NCBI GenBank assembly: GCA_963754645.1
Contig: CAVWGP010000011.1
Coordinates: 1,178,001-1,242,000, forward strand
Length of the DNA stretch: 64,000 nucleotides
Direction: 5' to 3'
Source: CAVWGP01 sp963754645
GTDB taxonomy: Bacteria > Pseudomonadota > Alphaproteobacteria > Bin65
The translations under genes were made by a program, and so were the position numbers. Positions 43,762 to 53,190 of this stretch are shown piece by piece; within the stretch, counting starts at the first letter, position 1; each line of letters begins with the position of its first letter. The notes beneath the pieces are model-generated. The model was given only the letters and a program-made list of their open reading frames with translations, had not been told where the DNA came from and did no database searches.

Positions 43762-44601
43762 TCAGCCCGCGTTGTTCTTGGCTTTTTCCGCCGCGCGCCG
43801 GCGCCGCTCGGCCTCGATGGCGACCGACGAAGCCGAGAAGGGCAGCTCGCGCACCGGATAGGGCGCGCTGTCCGGGATGCGCATCACCGCGCCCGACGCG
43901 GTCTCGATGCGCTGCGGGCTAATCGCGTCGTGCGGCCCGCGAAGCGCGGCATCGAGCACCGCCGCGATGCTCGAATATTGCGCGAGGCGCAGCAGGTTCA
44001 GGCGCGTGACGAACACGATCGAGCGCGCGCCGCGCTCGGCCTCGGCGGCGAGATCGGCGGGCCGCGCCCACACGTATTCGTCGGCTTCGCGGCCGGGCAG
44101 GGCGCTTTGCCCGAGCGGCGCTTCGGCGACGAACATTGTCGAATCGAAGCGGCGCGGCGAAATCACGGGCGTGATCCAGCGCGCCCAAGGAACCAGCGCC
44201 TCGCCCGCCAAGCGCAGCCCGTGTTCGGCGAGCAGCCGCGGCCACGCCGCCGGCTCATTGTCGAGACGCTCGCGTTCGGCGAGGAGCGCGTCGCGCGGCG
44301 CATAGCCCGGCGATGCCGCCGCCCGCGCCAATAGAATTCCGGCTTCCTCGAACAACTCGCGCAACGCGGCGAGGCGGCGCGGCGCGCCATAGGGCTCGTC
44401 GCCGGCGATGTCCGAAGCGGCGCGAAACGCCGGATCGTGATCGATTGGCGCCAGCTTGCCGCCGGGAAAAGCCAGGACGCCGGCGAAAGCCGTCGCCTGC
44501 TCGCGCCGCTGCTGCAGCAGCACCTCGAAGCCGCCCGCCGCTTCGCGCAGCAGGATGACGGCGGCGGACGGTATCGGCGTTGGCGGCGGGGTATCGGCCA
44601 T
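43762..44601 (-). CDS. Nudix hydrolase (NUDT7/19-like)
   Basis: A 279-residue Nudix enzyme. The N-terminal strand LQQRREQATAFAGVLAFPGGKL leads to a Nudix box whose second half is ALRELFEEAGILLA (about residues 79-92), with an insertion between the glycine and REL parts. This longer layout with a C-terminal extension is seen in Nudix hydrolases of CoA/acyl-CoA type (NUDT7, NUDT19). It probably cleaves a pyrophosphate in a cofactor or nucleotide derivative. It is convergent with the frameshifted SDR (5 bp) and divergent to the aspartate dehydrogenase-like gene. Confidence 0.85.
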   Translation of the reverse strand: MADTPPPTPIPSAAVILLREAAGGFEVLLQQRREQATAFAGVLAFPGGKLAPIDHDPAFRAASDIAGDEPYGAPRRLAALRELFEEAGILLARAAASPGYAPRDALLAERERLDNEPAAWPRLLAEHGLRLAGEALVPWARWITPVISPRRFDSTMFVAEAPLGQSALPGREADEYVWARPADLAAEAERGARSIVFVTRLNLLRLAQYSSIAAVLDAALRGPHDAISPQRIETASGAVMRIPDSAPYPVRELPFSASSVAIEAERRRRAAEKAKNNAG

Positions 44602-44677
44602 GACAATGAGGTTTGGGCGCTCGCGGAAAACGGCGTATGACTGCGCGTTCTCCTAAGGCAACGCTATCGGGCTGTCC

Positions 44678-45463
44678 ATGCGCATCGGCATTATCGGCTA
44701 CGGCTTCATCGGCCGGCATCTTTATCAACGCATCATGTCCGGCGCCGAGCCGGGTGTGTCCGTCGCATTCGTCTGGAACCGCTCGCGCGGCAAGATGACG
44801 AACGTGCCGCTCGGCCTGATCCTCGGCGACCTCGCGCATTTTGCCGAAAGGCGGGCCGATCTCATTCTCGAAGTGGCGCATCCTTCGGTCACACGCCTGC
44901 ACGGCGCGGAATTCCTGCAACATGCCGATTATCTGCTGACGTCGGTCACCGCACTGGCCGACGATGCGTTGCGCGAGAGCCTCACCGCGACGGCGCAGCA
45001 CAGCCGCCGGCGCCTGCTCGTACCGCACGGCGCGCTGGTCGGGCTCGATGCGCTGCACGAACAGCGCCAGCGCTGGTCCAGCGTCACCATCACGTTTCGC
45101 AAGAATCCGGCCAACCTCGATTTCACCGAGAGCGGCATCGATCCCGCCGGCATCCAATCGGCAACCGTGCTTTACGATGGGCCGGCACGCGGCATCGCGC
45201 CGCTGTTCCCGCGCAACATCAACACGATGATCACGTGCGCCGTCGCCACGATCGGGCTCGACCGCTGCCGCGCCGTGCTGATCGCCGATCCGAAACTCGA
45301 CAAGGCCTATGCCGTGGTCGAGGCGGTGGGCGCCGACGGCTCGCGCATCGCGACCTTCAACGAGCAGCCGGCGACCGGCGTCTCGGGCAACGATATGCTG
45401 GGCTCGATGCTCGGCTCGCTGCGCGCCGCCGCCGGGCGACTGCCGGGGCTGGGCTTCGTCTAG
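44678..45463 (+). CDS. L-aspartate dehydrogenase-like protein
   Basis: A 261-residue protein with an N-terminal Rossmann fold (IGIIGYGFIGRHL) and the family DUF108/aspartate dehydrogenase C-terminus (FPRNINTMITCAVATIGLDR). NadX-type enzymes oxidise L-aspartate to iminoaspartate for NAD synthesis. No nadA or nadC is adjacent, and the middle of the protein (HGALVGLDAL instead of the usual GAIGGLDAL) is slightly altered. It could be a dehydrogenase for another amino acid. It is divergent to the Nudix gene, which handles nucleotide cofactors. Confidence 0.85.
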   Translation: MRIGIIGYGFIGRHLYQRIMSGAEPGVSVAFVWNRSRGKMTNVPLGLILGDLAHFAERRADLILEVAHPSVTRLHGAEFLQHADYLLTSVTALADDALRESLTATAQHSRRRLLVPHGALVGLDALHEQRQRWSSVTITFRKNPANLDFTESGIDPAGIQSATVLYDGPARGIAPLFPRNINTMITCAVATIGLDRCRAVLIADPKLDKAYAVVEAVGADGSRIATFNEQPATGVSGNDMLGSMLGSLRAAAGRLPGLGFV

Positions 45464-45466
45464 GCT

Positions 45467-46097
45467 TTAGTTGACGCCCAGGTCGGCGAGGGCCTTCTTC
45501 GGCTTGTCGTAGTTCGGATCGAGCTCGGCGGCGCGGCGATAGTTGCGGATCGCCGCTTCGCGGTCGCGCAGCCCTTCGAAGACGACGCCGCGATTGTACC
45601 AGGCGATTGCGAAGTCCGGCTTGATTTCGATGGCGCGATCGAAATCGGCGAGCGCTTCCTTCAAGTGTTTTTGGCGCAGGCTGATGGTGCCGCGATTGAC
45701 ATAGGCCTGATATCCGTCGGGCCGGAGCGCGATGGCGCGGGTGAAGGCCGCGATGGCGCCGGTTACGTCGCCGCTGTCGCGCAGCGCATTGCCGAGATTG
45801 TATTGCGGCTCCCAATATTCCGGCTTGTGCCGGAGCGCCTGGCGATAGTCGGCGATGGCGTCGCGGTTTCTGTTCAAGCGCCGGAAAGCGTTGCCGCGGC
45901 TGTAATAGGCTTCGGCAAGCTGCGCTTTTTCGAGGCCGCCATCGTCGATCGCCTTGGTGTAGAGCCGAAGCGCCTCGTCGTAGCGGTTTTGGTCGAAGGC
46001 GGCGTCGCCGGCCGCAATGTCGCCAATTGCCGCGAATGCCTGAGGCGCCGCGAGAACTCAATGCGATGAGCGCCGCCGCGATACGCAATACCCTCAT
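45467..46097 (-). pseudogene. Secreted TPR-repeat protein, frameshifted
   Basis: Removing one base at about 46058 joins a signal peptide (MRVLRIAAALIAL, then VLAAPQAFA) to a 209-residue TPR protein. The TPR part has five tetratricopeptide repeats, e.g. EALRLYTKAIDDGG, DAIADYRQALRHKPEYWEPQ, GAIAAFTRAIALRPDGYQA and EALADFDRAIEIKPDF. The 34-residue spacing is regular. The extra A in GCATTGAGTT breaks the signal peptide, so no exported protein would form; an internal ATG could give a 136-residue cytoplasmic fragment. TPR proteins bind partner proteins in the periplasm. It is convergent with the aspartate dehydrogenase-like gene, 3 bp apart. Confidence 0.85.
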
Positions 46098-46105
46098 GGG
46101 CTACC

Positions 46106-47704
46106 TCACTCGAAGGCGTGAAACGCTATCGTCGGATCGCGCTTGATCTGTTCGACCAAGCCGAGTTCCCAAGTGAGATAATCCTGCATATGGGTGGTTA
46201 CGTTCTCGCTAAAATCGTAAGGCTTGTACCAAACATCGTCGTTAACGGTCGTTGTCCGTTCCAGCCCCGTAGCGGTCGGGAGGTCGGCGGCGAACCAGGC
46301 GCGGTTGCCGCCCGCCAACACCTCGATTGTCGCTTCCGGCCACAAGGTCGTCGCTTCCGGCGCCGCAAGCTGCGCGAGCACGCCGTCGCTGCTGGTCAAA
46401 ACCAAGTGTGCCGGATTCTCGAACTTGGTCTTGGCGTCCGCCAGCCGCGCGCGGACGGCCCACCAGGCGCCCGGAATGTGACGGTCGCGGTAACGCAGGC
46501 TGGTGGAAAAGTCGACCAGGACGAGGCCCGGCGCGCCGACGCGCGGCAGCAGCGCCGCCGGCGCAATCGAGCGGCAGTCCGCAAGTCCGAAAATCGCGGC
46601 CCGGTGCTCGCCGCGCGCCACCGGCCAACCGGCAAAACCGTCGGCGCCTTCGGGCTCCAGCACGCGAACCTCGCGCCAGCCGAGCTGAATGAGCCAGGAG
46701 GCGGTCATGATCGCGCGCACGCGCTTGGGATCGGCGAGCACGAGCCGCGCGCCGCGGACGCCGCAATATTCGTCGGTCGCTTGCACGAGCTGGCCACCCG
46801 GCGCCTGCCGCGCGCCCGCGATGTGGCCGGCCTCGAATTCCTGCGGCGAGCGTACGTCGAGGAGATAGGTCGTGCGCGTGGGGTCGCGGAGCCACGCCTG
46901 GGCCGCGGCGCGCGTTATGGATTTCACGCCGAAACGCTGGGCGACCCGCAGCGCGGCTTCGCGCGCCACCGCCTCGCCGGCGGGCGAAGGCAGGGGTGCC
47001 ACGCGGTTTTCGCCGCGCGTGCAGCGCAGGCCGGCAAGTTCCCAGCCCATGGTGCCGTCCTTGAGCGCGACGACCTTGTTGGGGATCCCGGCATTGATCA
47101 GCGACTGCGCGCCGATGATGCTGCGCGTGCGCCCGGCGCAATTGACGACGACGAGCGTCTCGGGCTTGGGCGCCATGTCGCGAACGCGGAACACGAGCTC
47201 GGCCCCCGGCGTGTCGATGCCGCCGGGAATGCTCATGCGCTGGAATTCGTCGAACGGGCGCGAATCGAGGATGACGAGATCAGCGCCCCTGCGTTTCAGC
47301 GCATCGAGCTCGGCGGCGGAAATGCGCGGCGTGTCGTAGCGGTGCTCGACGAATTCGCCGAACGCCTTGGACGGCACATTGACGCCGCTGAACACTTCGA
47401 AACCCGCGTCGCGCCATCCGGCCATGCCGCGCTCGAGAATGGCGATGTCGCCGTAGCCGAATCGGGCGAGCCGCTCGGCCGCGGTTTCGGCGAGGCCCTC
47501 GCCGCCTCCGTCGAACAGCACGATCGGCGCAGCGCGGCGCGGCACCAGATCGGCGGCCAATAGCTCAAGACGCGAGAGCGGCAGCGAAGCAGCGAAGAAA
47601 GGATGGCCGCGATAATGCACGCCTTGCTCGCGCACATCGAGCAGCGCCAGCTCGCCGCCGTCCAAAAGGCGGCGTTGCAGTTCCGCCGCCGCGATCGAAT
47701 TCAT
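46106..47704 (-). CDS. Four-rhodanese-domain protein
   Basis: A 532-residue protein built of four consecutive rhodanese-like domains (roughly 1-110, 125-230, 265-370, 375-480) plus a C-terminal tail. Only domain 2 keeps the catalytic loop cysteine (C189 in VVNCAGRTRS). The equivalent positions are FDGGGEG in domain 1, ADPKRV in domain 3 and TSSDGV in domain 4, so these may bind or be structural. The protein would move sulfane sulfur. Its start overlaps the thiol dioxygenase stop by 4 bp, so the two act together, with a TauE-type exporter upstream. Confidence 0.92.
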   Translation of the reverse strand: MNSIAAAELQRRLLDGGELALLDVREQGVHYRGHPFFAASLPLSRLELLAADLVPRRAAPIVLFDGGGEGLAETAAERLARFGYGDIAILERGMAGWRDAGFEVFSGVNVPSKAFGEFVEHRYDTPRISAAELDALKRRGADLVILDSRPFDEFQRMSIPGGIDTPGAELVFRVRDMAPKPETLVVVNCAGRTRSIIGAQSLINAGIPNKVVALKDGTMGWELAGLRCTRGENRVAPLPSPAGEAVAREAALRVAQRFGVKSITRAAAQAWLRDPTRTTYLLDVRSPQEFEAGHIAGARQAPGGQLVQATDEYCGVRGARLVLADPKRVRAIMTASWLIQLGWREVRVLEPEGADGFAGWPVARGEHRAAIFGLADCRSIAPAALLPRVGAPGLVLVDFSTSLRYRDRHIPGAWWAVRARLADAKTKFENPAHLVLTSSDGVLAQLAAPEATTLWPEATIEVLAGGNRAWFAADLPTATGLERTTTVNDDVWYKPYDFSENVTTHMQDYLTWELGLVEQIKRDPTIAFHAFE

Positions 47705-48282
47705 GCGCCGCGCGCTTCGCGGATATCGCTGTGCGCCGGGAACACGTGCCAGCGCTTTTCCTCGGCCTTGTAGTATTCGCGGCGGTGGAGCTGTTCGAGC
47801 CCCAGCCCGTACATGTGAAAATTCATCAGCGGCGCGTCGATATGGATCGAATGAAGATCGTCGGGCAGGAAGGCGACGCCGCTGCCTTGGCGCACCATGT
47901 GCTGCCCGGTTTCGCGCACGCCGCCGTCGGGCGTGCGTTCGTAGAAGCGGTTGAGCTCGTCGCCCGTGATGCCGACGATGACGGCCCAGGTCGTGTGATT
48001 GTGCGCCGGCGTGCCGATACCGCCGGTCGCGACGTTGACGTAGAGCGCGAAACGGCGGTCGTCATCCTCGGAAACGCGATAGAGGCAGGAATTGCGCTTG
48101 CTGCCGGGCGCGGGCGGCGGAAAGTCCGCCGTGCCGAACAGATCGGTGCGCGCCGCCAGCGCCATGAGCCGCGCCTTCATTTCGTCGAGGCTTGCGCGGG
48201 TTGCGCCGTCGCGGCGCTCGATGGCGCGAATCGCGGCGACGGTTTCGGCGATGCTGGCTTTGCGTTCGGCGGCGTTCGGCAT
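47701..48282 (-). CDS. Cysteine/3-mercaptopropionate-type thiol dioxygenase
   Basis: A 193-residue cupin-fold enzyme of the cysteine dioxygenase family. The metal-ligand motif H94-x-H96 lies in TPAHNHTTWAVIVG and a further His (H144 or H147) in DDLHSIHI. It uses iron and O2 to oxidise a thiol to its sulfinate, for example 3-mercaptopropionate or cysteine. The arginine of the substrate pocket is not clear, so the exact thiol is open. The ATG at 48280-48282 is preferred to an upstream ATG. It overlaps the rhodanese gene (ATGA) and is 59 bp downstream of TauE. Confidence 0.9.
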   Translation of the reverse strand: MPNAAERKASIAETVAAIRAIERRDGATRASLDEMKARLMALAARTDLFGTADFPPPAPGSKRNSCLYRVSEDDDRRFALYVNVATGGIGTPAHNHTTWAVIVGITGDELNRFYERTPDGGVRETGQHMVRQGSGVAFLPDDLHSIHIDAPLMNFHMYGLGLEQLHRREYYKAEEKRWHVFPAHSDIREARGA

Positions 48283-48341
48283 GGCATCCTCGCAGGCGGC
48301 GGACGATCGCGACTTTATGGTTCGGCGCCGGACCCGTCCAG

Positions 48342-49121
48342 TCAAACGCCGAGCATGCCGCGCACGCCGTCATGCAGCAGCTTCGATCCCGTCAGCAGTA
48401 CGAACACGTAGCACAGGCGATAAAACCAGCGGTCCGAGACGCGGCGATGGAGCCAGACGCCGAGAAAAGTTCCCGCCACCGCGATCGGCATCAGCGCCGC
48501 CGAAGTCGCGAGATTGACCGCCGGGAACATGTCGAGCAGCGCATAGGGCACGAGCTTGACGTAATTGACGACCGCGAAAAACACCACCGTCGTCGCCTGC
48601 AGCACCGTTTTGTCGAGGCGCTGCGGCAACAGATAGACCGACAGCGGCGGCCCGCCGGCATGGGCGATGAAGCTCGTATAGCCCGAAAGCGTGCCCCAGA
48701 ACGTGCCCTTGATCGCATGGCGGGGCGAGGCCGGCGTCTCGATCCCGGTACGCCGTGCCTGGAACTGCTGCCAATACCAGCGCAGGGCGAAACCGATCGC
48801 CGTCACGCCGAGAATCAGCCGCAACGCATCGGCGGTGAGAAAGCGGAAGGTGAGGATGCCGAGCGCGATGCCGAGCATGGCGGCGGCGAGCAGCAATTGC
48901 AGGTTCTTGCGGTCGCCCCGGCCGCGATAGGCCCATAGGCCGACAATGTCCATGACGCACAGGATCGGCAGCATGATCGCCGCCGCCTGGGCCGGCGAGG
49001 AGACGAGCGCCAGCATCGGCACCGTCATGATGCCCACGCCGCCGGCGAAGCCGCCTTTCGAGATTCCGGTCAGGATCACCGCCGGGACGGCAACATAGTA
49101 GAAAACGAGATCGTCGATCAT
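48342..49121 (-). CDS. TauE/SafE-family sulfite/anion exporter
   Basis: A 259-residue membrane protein with about eight hydrophobic segments in two related halves. Family motifs are TGISKGGFAGGVGIMTVP in the first half and GTLSGYTSFIAHAGGPPLSVY in the second. TauE/SafE (TSUP) proteins export sulfite or sulfoacetate-type anions or take up sulfur compounds. Upstream of the thiol dioxygenase and rhodanese genes on the same strand, it is well placed to export the sulfite made from a sulfinate. The ATG at 49119-49121 is chosen. Confidence 0.9.
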   Translation of the reverse strand: MIDDLVFYYVAVPAVILTGISKGGFAGGVGIMTVPMLALVSSPAQAAAIMLPILCVMDIVGLWAYRGRGDRKNLQLLLAAAMLGIALGILTFRFLTADALRLILGVTAIGFALRWYWQQFQARRTGIETPASPRHAIKGTFWGTLSGYTSFIAHAGGPPLSVYLLPQRLDKTVLQATTVVFFAVVNYVKLVPYALLDMFPAVNLATSAALMPIAVAGTFLGVWLHRRVSDRWFYRLCYVFVLLTGSKLLHDGVRGMLGV

Positions 49122-49257
49122 TGCCGACTTGTCGCGTGGCGCGGCGCGCGGCGCAAGGGGCCCTGGCTTTTTTCGGGCAATCTCCGCATCGCCCATGTCG
49201 CTCGGTGCGCCGATTGTAAATCGACAGGGCTACCCTAGGGTTGTAAGACCGACGGCG

Positions 49258-50467
49258 ATGAATTCAAGCGCCCCCCTGAACGGCCGCTGGCTGATTCTTT
49301 GGCTCATGGTCGCCGTCCGGGTCGCCATGGGGTATCAGTTCCAAGCGGCGGCCGGAGCCGGGCCGTGGCTGATTGCCGAATTCAAGATCGATTATGCGAA
49401 CTCTGGGCAGCCTGATCGGCTTCTACACGCTGCCCGGCATCCTCGTGTCGCTGCCGGGCGGTTACATCGCCCGCTTTGTCGGCGAGAAACGGCTGTTGCT
49501 GGGCGGCCTTGCCTTGATGACCGCCGGCGGTCTCGTGTCGGGCTTCGCCGCCGATTTCAACGTCGTCTATGCCGGCCGGGCGGTGAGCGCGTGCGGCGTC
49601 GTCTTTTTGTTCGTCGTCATGACCAAGGCGGTCGGCGATTGGTTTGCCGGCGGCGAGCGTTTTTTCGCGATGGCCGTGTTTCTAAACGGCTGGCCGATCG
49701 GCATGGGCGTGGCGCTCGTGGCGCAGCCCGTCATCGGCTCCAGTGTTTCGTGGCACTGGATTTTTCTGACCAGCGCGATGCTGTGCGGTGCCGGATTTGC
49801 CGCGGTGCTGGGTATTTTCCGCCATCCGCCCGCGGCCGCAACCGAAGCGCAGGCCGAAGGCGACGGACGCCTGACAATCCGCGCCGTGACGCTCGTGACC
49901 GTCGCCGGTCTCGCCTGGGGCACCGTCAATGGCGGGCACATCGCCATCATCAGTTTCGCAACCAGCTTTCTCCAAGCGCGCGGCATCGACACGGTCGAGG
50001 CCGGCTTGATCGTCAGCTTCAACATGTGGGCCGTCGTCGTCGGCGTGGTGGCGGGCGGCTGGATCACGGCGCGCTTCCGCCGGCCGGTCACGCTCGCCGT
50101 CATCGGCGTTCTGCTCGGCGCGCTTGGCGGAATATTCTTCATCAACGGGTCGAGCTACATGCTTTGGCTCGCGATCGCCGGCTTTTTTTCGCTGGTCGGC
50201 GCGGGCGTGCTGGCGGTTCTGCCGCTCGAAGTGCTGGGCGGCAGCAATCGGGCTTTCGGTCTCGGTCTCTTCTATACTTGGTGGTATGTCGGGTTCGCGC
50301 TGCTGCCCTGGGTTGCCGGCTGGACGCGCGACGTGACCGGCAATCCCGCGGCGCCGATCTATTTCGGCATTTCCATGGTCGCGCTCACCGCGCTGCTGCT
50401 TATTCTGTTCCGCGCGCTTCAGCGCTATTGGCGGGCGGGCGAAACGCCGCTTGCGGAGTCGGCTTGA
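49258..50467 (+). pseudogene. MFS transporter, frameshifted
   Basis: Correcting one base gives 402 residues with twelve hydrophobic segments of the major facilitator superfamily, including GSLIGFYTLPGILVSLPGGY, the GR-containing cytoplasmic loop AGRAVSACGVVFLF, and a C-terminal YWRAGETPLAESA. The frame changes after IDYAN at 49402-49403, where an extra T turns an expected LGSLIG into SGQPD. The rest is intact, so a read error is likely. It is in the same direction as the FAD monooxygenase, 45 bp ahead. The cargo is unknown. Confidence 0.85.
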
Positions 50468-50512
50468 GTGCGATAGGCCGCTTGCCGGCATTCGCTTGGG
50501 AGTCGGGCCCGC

Positions 50513-51724
50513 ATGGCCGAGATTGATCGCGTATTGATCGCCGGCGCCGGCCCGGTCGGGCAGGTGACGGCGGCGCTGCTGCAGCTCGAAGGCGTTCCGG
50601 TCACGATCCTCGAGCGCGAGCCCGAGCCGCCGATGGATTTGCGCGCCGGCACCTTTCATCCGCCGTCGCTCGAACTCATGAAGCCGACCGGCCTCACCGA
50701 CTATCTGCTCGCCAACGGCATCAAGGTGCCGCGCTGGCAATTTCGCGACCTGCACCAAGGCGTCGTCGCCGAATTCGATCTCGGCTTGCTGCGCAACGAC
50801 ACGCCCTATCCGTTCCGCCTGCATATGGAACAATGGAAGCTCACCAAGCACGGCTACGAAATCCTGCGCCAGCGGCCGGGCATCGAGTTCCGCATGTCGC
50901 ACGAGGTTGTCGGCGTCGCGCAGGACGCCGACAAGGTCACGGTCACGTGCAAGACACCGTCCGGCGAAACGCAAATCGGCGGGCGTTGGCTGGTGGGCTG
51001 CGACGGCGGGCGCTCGGCGGTGCGCAAGCTGATGGGCGCCAGCTTCGAGGGCTTCACCTGGGACGAGCTGTTCGTCGTCGTCTCGACGCATCACGATTTC
51101 ACACAGAACGGCTTCACCGAAAACGCCTATATCGCCGATCCCGATCATTGGTGCGGCGTGTTCAAGATGCCGGGCTTCAAGGGCGAGCCCGAGCTGTGGC
51201 GCTTCGCCTACGGCGCCAATCCCGAGCTTGCCGACGAAGCGGTGCTCACCCAGGAAGCGGCCGACACCGCCATGCAGCGCTTCCAGAAATTGCCGCACGA
51301 ATACCGCTTCGCCTATAAATCGACCTACCGCGTCCATCAACGCGTCGTCGACCGGTTCCGCATCGGCCGCGTGCTGCTGGCCGGCGACGCGGCGCACATC
51401 AACAACCCGATCGGCGCGCTCGGCATGAACAGCGGCGTGCAGGACGGCGGCAACCTCGCGGAAAAGCTCGCCAAGATCTGGCGCGGCGAAGCCGACGATA
51501 GCCTGCTCGACCGCTACGACCGCCAGCGCCGCACCATCGCCAACGAAATCGTCCAGACCATGTCGACCAACAATCTGAAGCGCCTGCTCGAGCGCGAGCC
51601 CGCGGTGCGCCAGAAAAACCGCGACGAGATGCGCGCCATCTGCGCCGATCCCAAGCGGCATTACGAATTCGTGCTCGGCACCTCGATGATCGCCAGCATC
51701 CGGCGCGCGGCCGCGATCGCGTAA
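50513..51724 (+). CDS. FAD-dependent aromatic monooxygenase
   Basis: A 403-residue flavin monooxygenase of the UbiH/TfdB/PHBH class. GAGPVGQ at the N-terminus binds FAD; CDGGRSAVRK is the DG motif for NADPH and FAD; and GDAAHINNPIGALGMNSGVQD is the GD motif. It would hydroxylate an aromatic substrate with NAD(P)H. It follows the MFS gene (45 bp), suggesting uptake and first oxidation of one compound. The start ATG is in the GCATGGCC stretch. Substrate unknown. Confidence 0.9.
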   Translation: MAEIDRVLIAGAGPVGQVTAALLQLEGVPVTILEREPEPPMDLRAGTFHPPSLELMKPTGLTDYLLANGIKVPRWQFRDLHQGVVAEFDLGLLRNDTPYPFRLHMEQWKLTKHGYEILRQRPGIEFRMSHEVVGVAQDADKVTVTCKTPSGETQIGGRWLVGCDGGRSAVRKLMGASFEGFTWDELFVVVSTHHDFTQNGFTENAYIADPDHWCGVFKMPGFKGEPELWRFAYGANPELADEAVLTQEAADTAMQRFQKLPHEYRFAYKSTYRVHQRVVDRFRIGRVLLAGDAAHINNPIGALGMNSGVQDGGNLAEKLAKIWRGEADDSLLDRYDRQRRTIANEIVQTMSTNNLKRLLEREPAVRQKNRDEMRAICADPKRHYEFVLGTSMIASIRRAAAIA

Positions 51725-51855
51725 GGCCGCTGGCCCGTCACACGCGCTTCACAAACGGCCGATAAGGTGCCAGCATATCGCCGTCGCCGCCGAAAGAGCG
51801 GCCGGCCGGCCGTTTCCTGTCCGCAAGTTCGTCTCGTGATATTGGGAGGTCCAGC

Positions 51856-53166
51856 ATGAACAGATCGCTGATGTGCGCCGCCGCCATCGCCGTGGCCGCC
51901 GCAACGCCGGCCCTGGCGCAAACCGATATCCAGCTTTGGCACGCCATGGGCGGCAAGCTCGGCGAGCGCACCGTCGAGCTGTTCGAAGGCTTCAACAAGA
52001 GCCAGCGCGATTACAAGGTCACCGCGGTGTTCAAGGGCAATTACACCGAACTGATGACCGGCGCTATCGCCGCGTTCCGCGCCAACCAGCATCCGCACAT
52101 CATCCAGGTGTTCGAAGTCGGCACGGCGACGATGATGTCGGCCAAGGGCGCGGTCTATCCCGTGTACCAGCTCATGGCCGACGCCAAGGAACCGTTCGAG
52201 CCCAAAAATTATCTCGCCGCGGTCACCGGCTACTACACGACGCCGGACGGCAAGATGCTGTCGATGCCGTTCAACAGCTCGACGCCGGTCATGTACTACA
52301 ACAAGGACGCATTCCAGAAAGCGGGACTCGATCCCGCCAAGCCGCCGCGCACTTGGCCCGAGCTCGAAGCCGCGGCGAAGAAGATCCTCGCGGCCGGCGG
52401 CGCCAAATGCGGCTTCACCACGGCCTGGCCATCGTGGCTGCATATCGAAAACCTGAGTTCGCTGCACAACGTGCCGATCGGCACCAAGTCGAACGGCTTC
52501 GAGGGGCTCGATACCGAGTTCCGCATCAATTCGCCGCTGCACGTCAAGCATGTCGGCATGCTGGCCGAGTGGCAGAAGTCGAAAGTGTTCGACTATGGCG
52601 GGCGGCGTTCGGATAGCGCGCCGAAGTTCTATAGCGGCGAATGCGCCATGTACATGAACTCGTCGGCGGCCTATGCCGATGTCAGCACCAACAGCAAATT
52701 CGCCTGGGGCATCGCCATGCTGCCCTATTGGCCCGAGGTGCAGGGCGCGCCGCAAAATTCGATCATCGGCGGTGCCACGCTCTGGGTGCTCTCGAAGAAG
52801 AGCCCGGCCGAATATAAGGGCATCGCCAAACTATTCTCCTACATGAGCCGCGCCGAGGTTCAGGCGAAGTGGCATCAGGAAACCGGCTATTTGCCGGTCA
52901 CGCTCGCCGCCTACGAGCTTTCGAAAAAGCAGGGCTTCTACGACAAGAATCCGGGCACCGATACGTCGATCCTTCAGCTCAACCTCAATCCGCCCACGGC
53001 GAATTCCAAGGGCCTGCGCTTCGGCAATTTCGTGCAGATCCGCGACATATTCGACGAAGAACTCGAAGCCGCTTTCGCCGGCAAGAAAACCGCGAAGGTC
53101 GCGCTCGACAGCGCCGTTAAGCGCGGCAACGATCTGCTGCGCCGGTTCGAGGACGCGAACAAGTAG
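51856..53166 (+). CDS. ugpB: UgpB-type sn-glycerol-3-phosphate ABC transporter binding protein
   Basis: A 436-residue periplasmic binding protein with signal peptide (MNRSLMCAAAIAVAAATPALA). The family segments are FKGNYTELMTGAIAAFRA, the FNSSTPVMYYNKDAF region and WHQETGYLPVTLAAYELSK. UgpB binds glycerol-3-phosphate or glycerophosphodiesters. A GGGAGG ribosome site lies 7 bp upstream. It heads a four-gene operon with both permeases and the ATPase, each only 1-24 bp apart. Confidence 0.92.
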   Translation: MNRSLMCAAAIAVAAATPALAQTDIQLWHAMGGKLGERTVELFEGFNKSQRDYKVTAVFKGNYTELMTGAIAAFRANQHPHIIQVFEVGTATMMSAKGAVYPVYQLMADAKEPFEPKNYLAAVTGYYTTPDGKMLSMPFNSSTPVMYYNKDAFQKAGLDPAKPPRTWPELEAAAKKILAAGGAKCGFTTAWPSWLHIENLSSLHNVPIGTKSNGFEGLDTEFRINSPLHVKHVGMLAEWQKSKVFDYGGRRSDSAPKFYSGECAMYMNSSAAYADVSTNSKFAWGIAMLPYWPEVQGAPQNSIIGGATLWVLSKKSPAEYKGIAKLFSYMSRAEVQAKWHQETGYLPVTLAAYELSKKQGFYDKNPGTDTSILQLNLNPPTANSKGLRFGNFVQIRDIFDEELEAAFAGKKTAKVALDSAVKRGNDLLRRFEDANK

Positions 53167-53190
53167 ACGGCGAAACACCATCGCCAGGCG

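Noticed and set aside
49682..51661. 659-codon open frame on the minus strand
   Set aside because: Antisense to the MFS and FAD monooxygenase genes; the opposite-strand proteins show clear transporter and flavin motifs.
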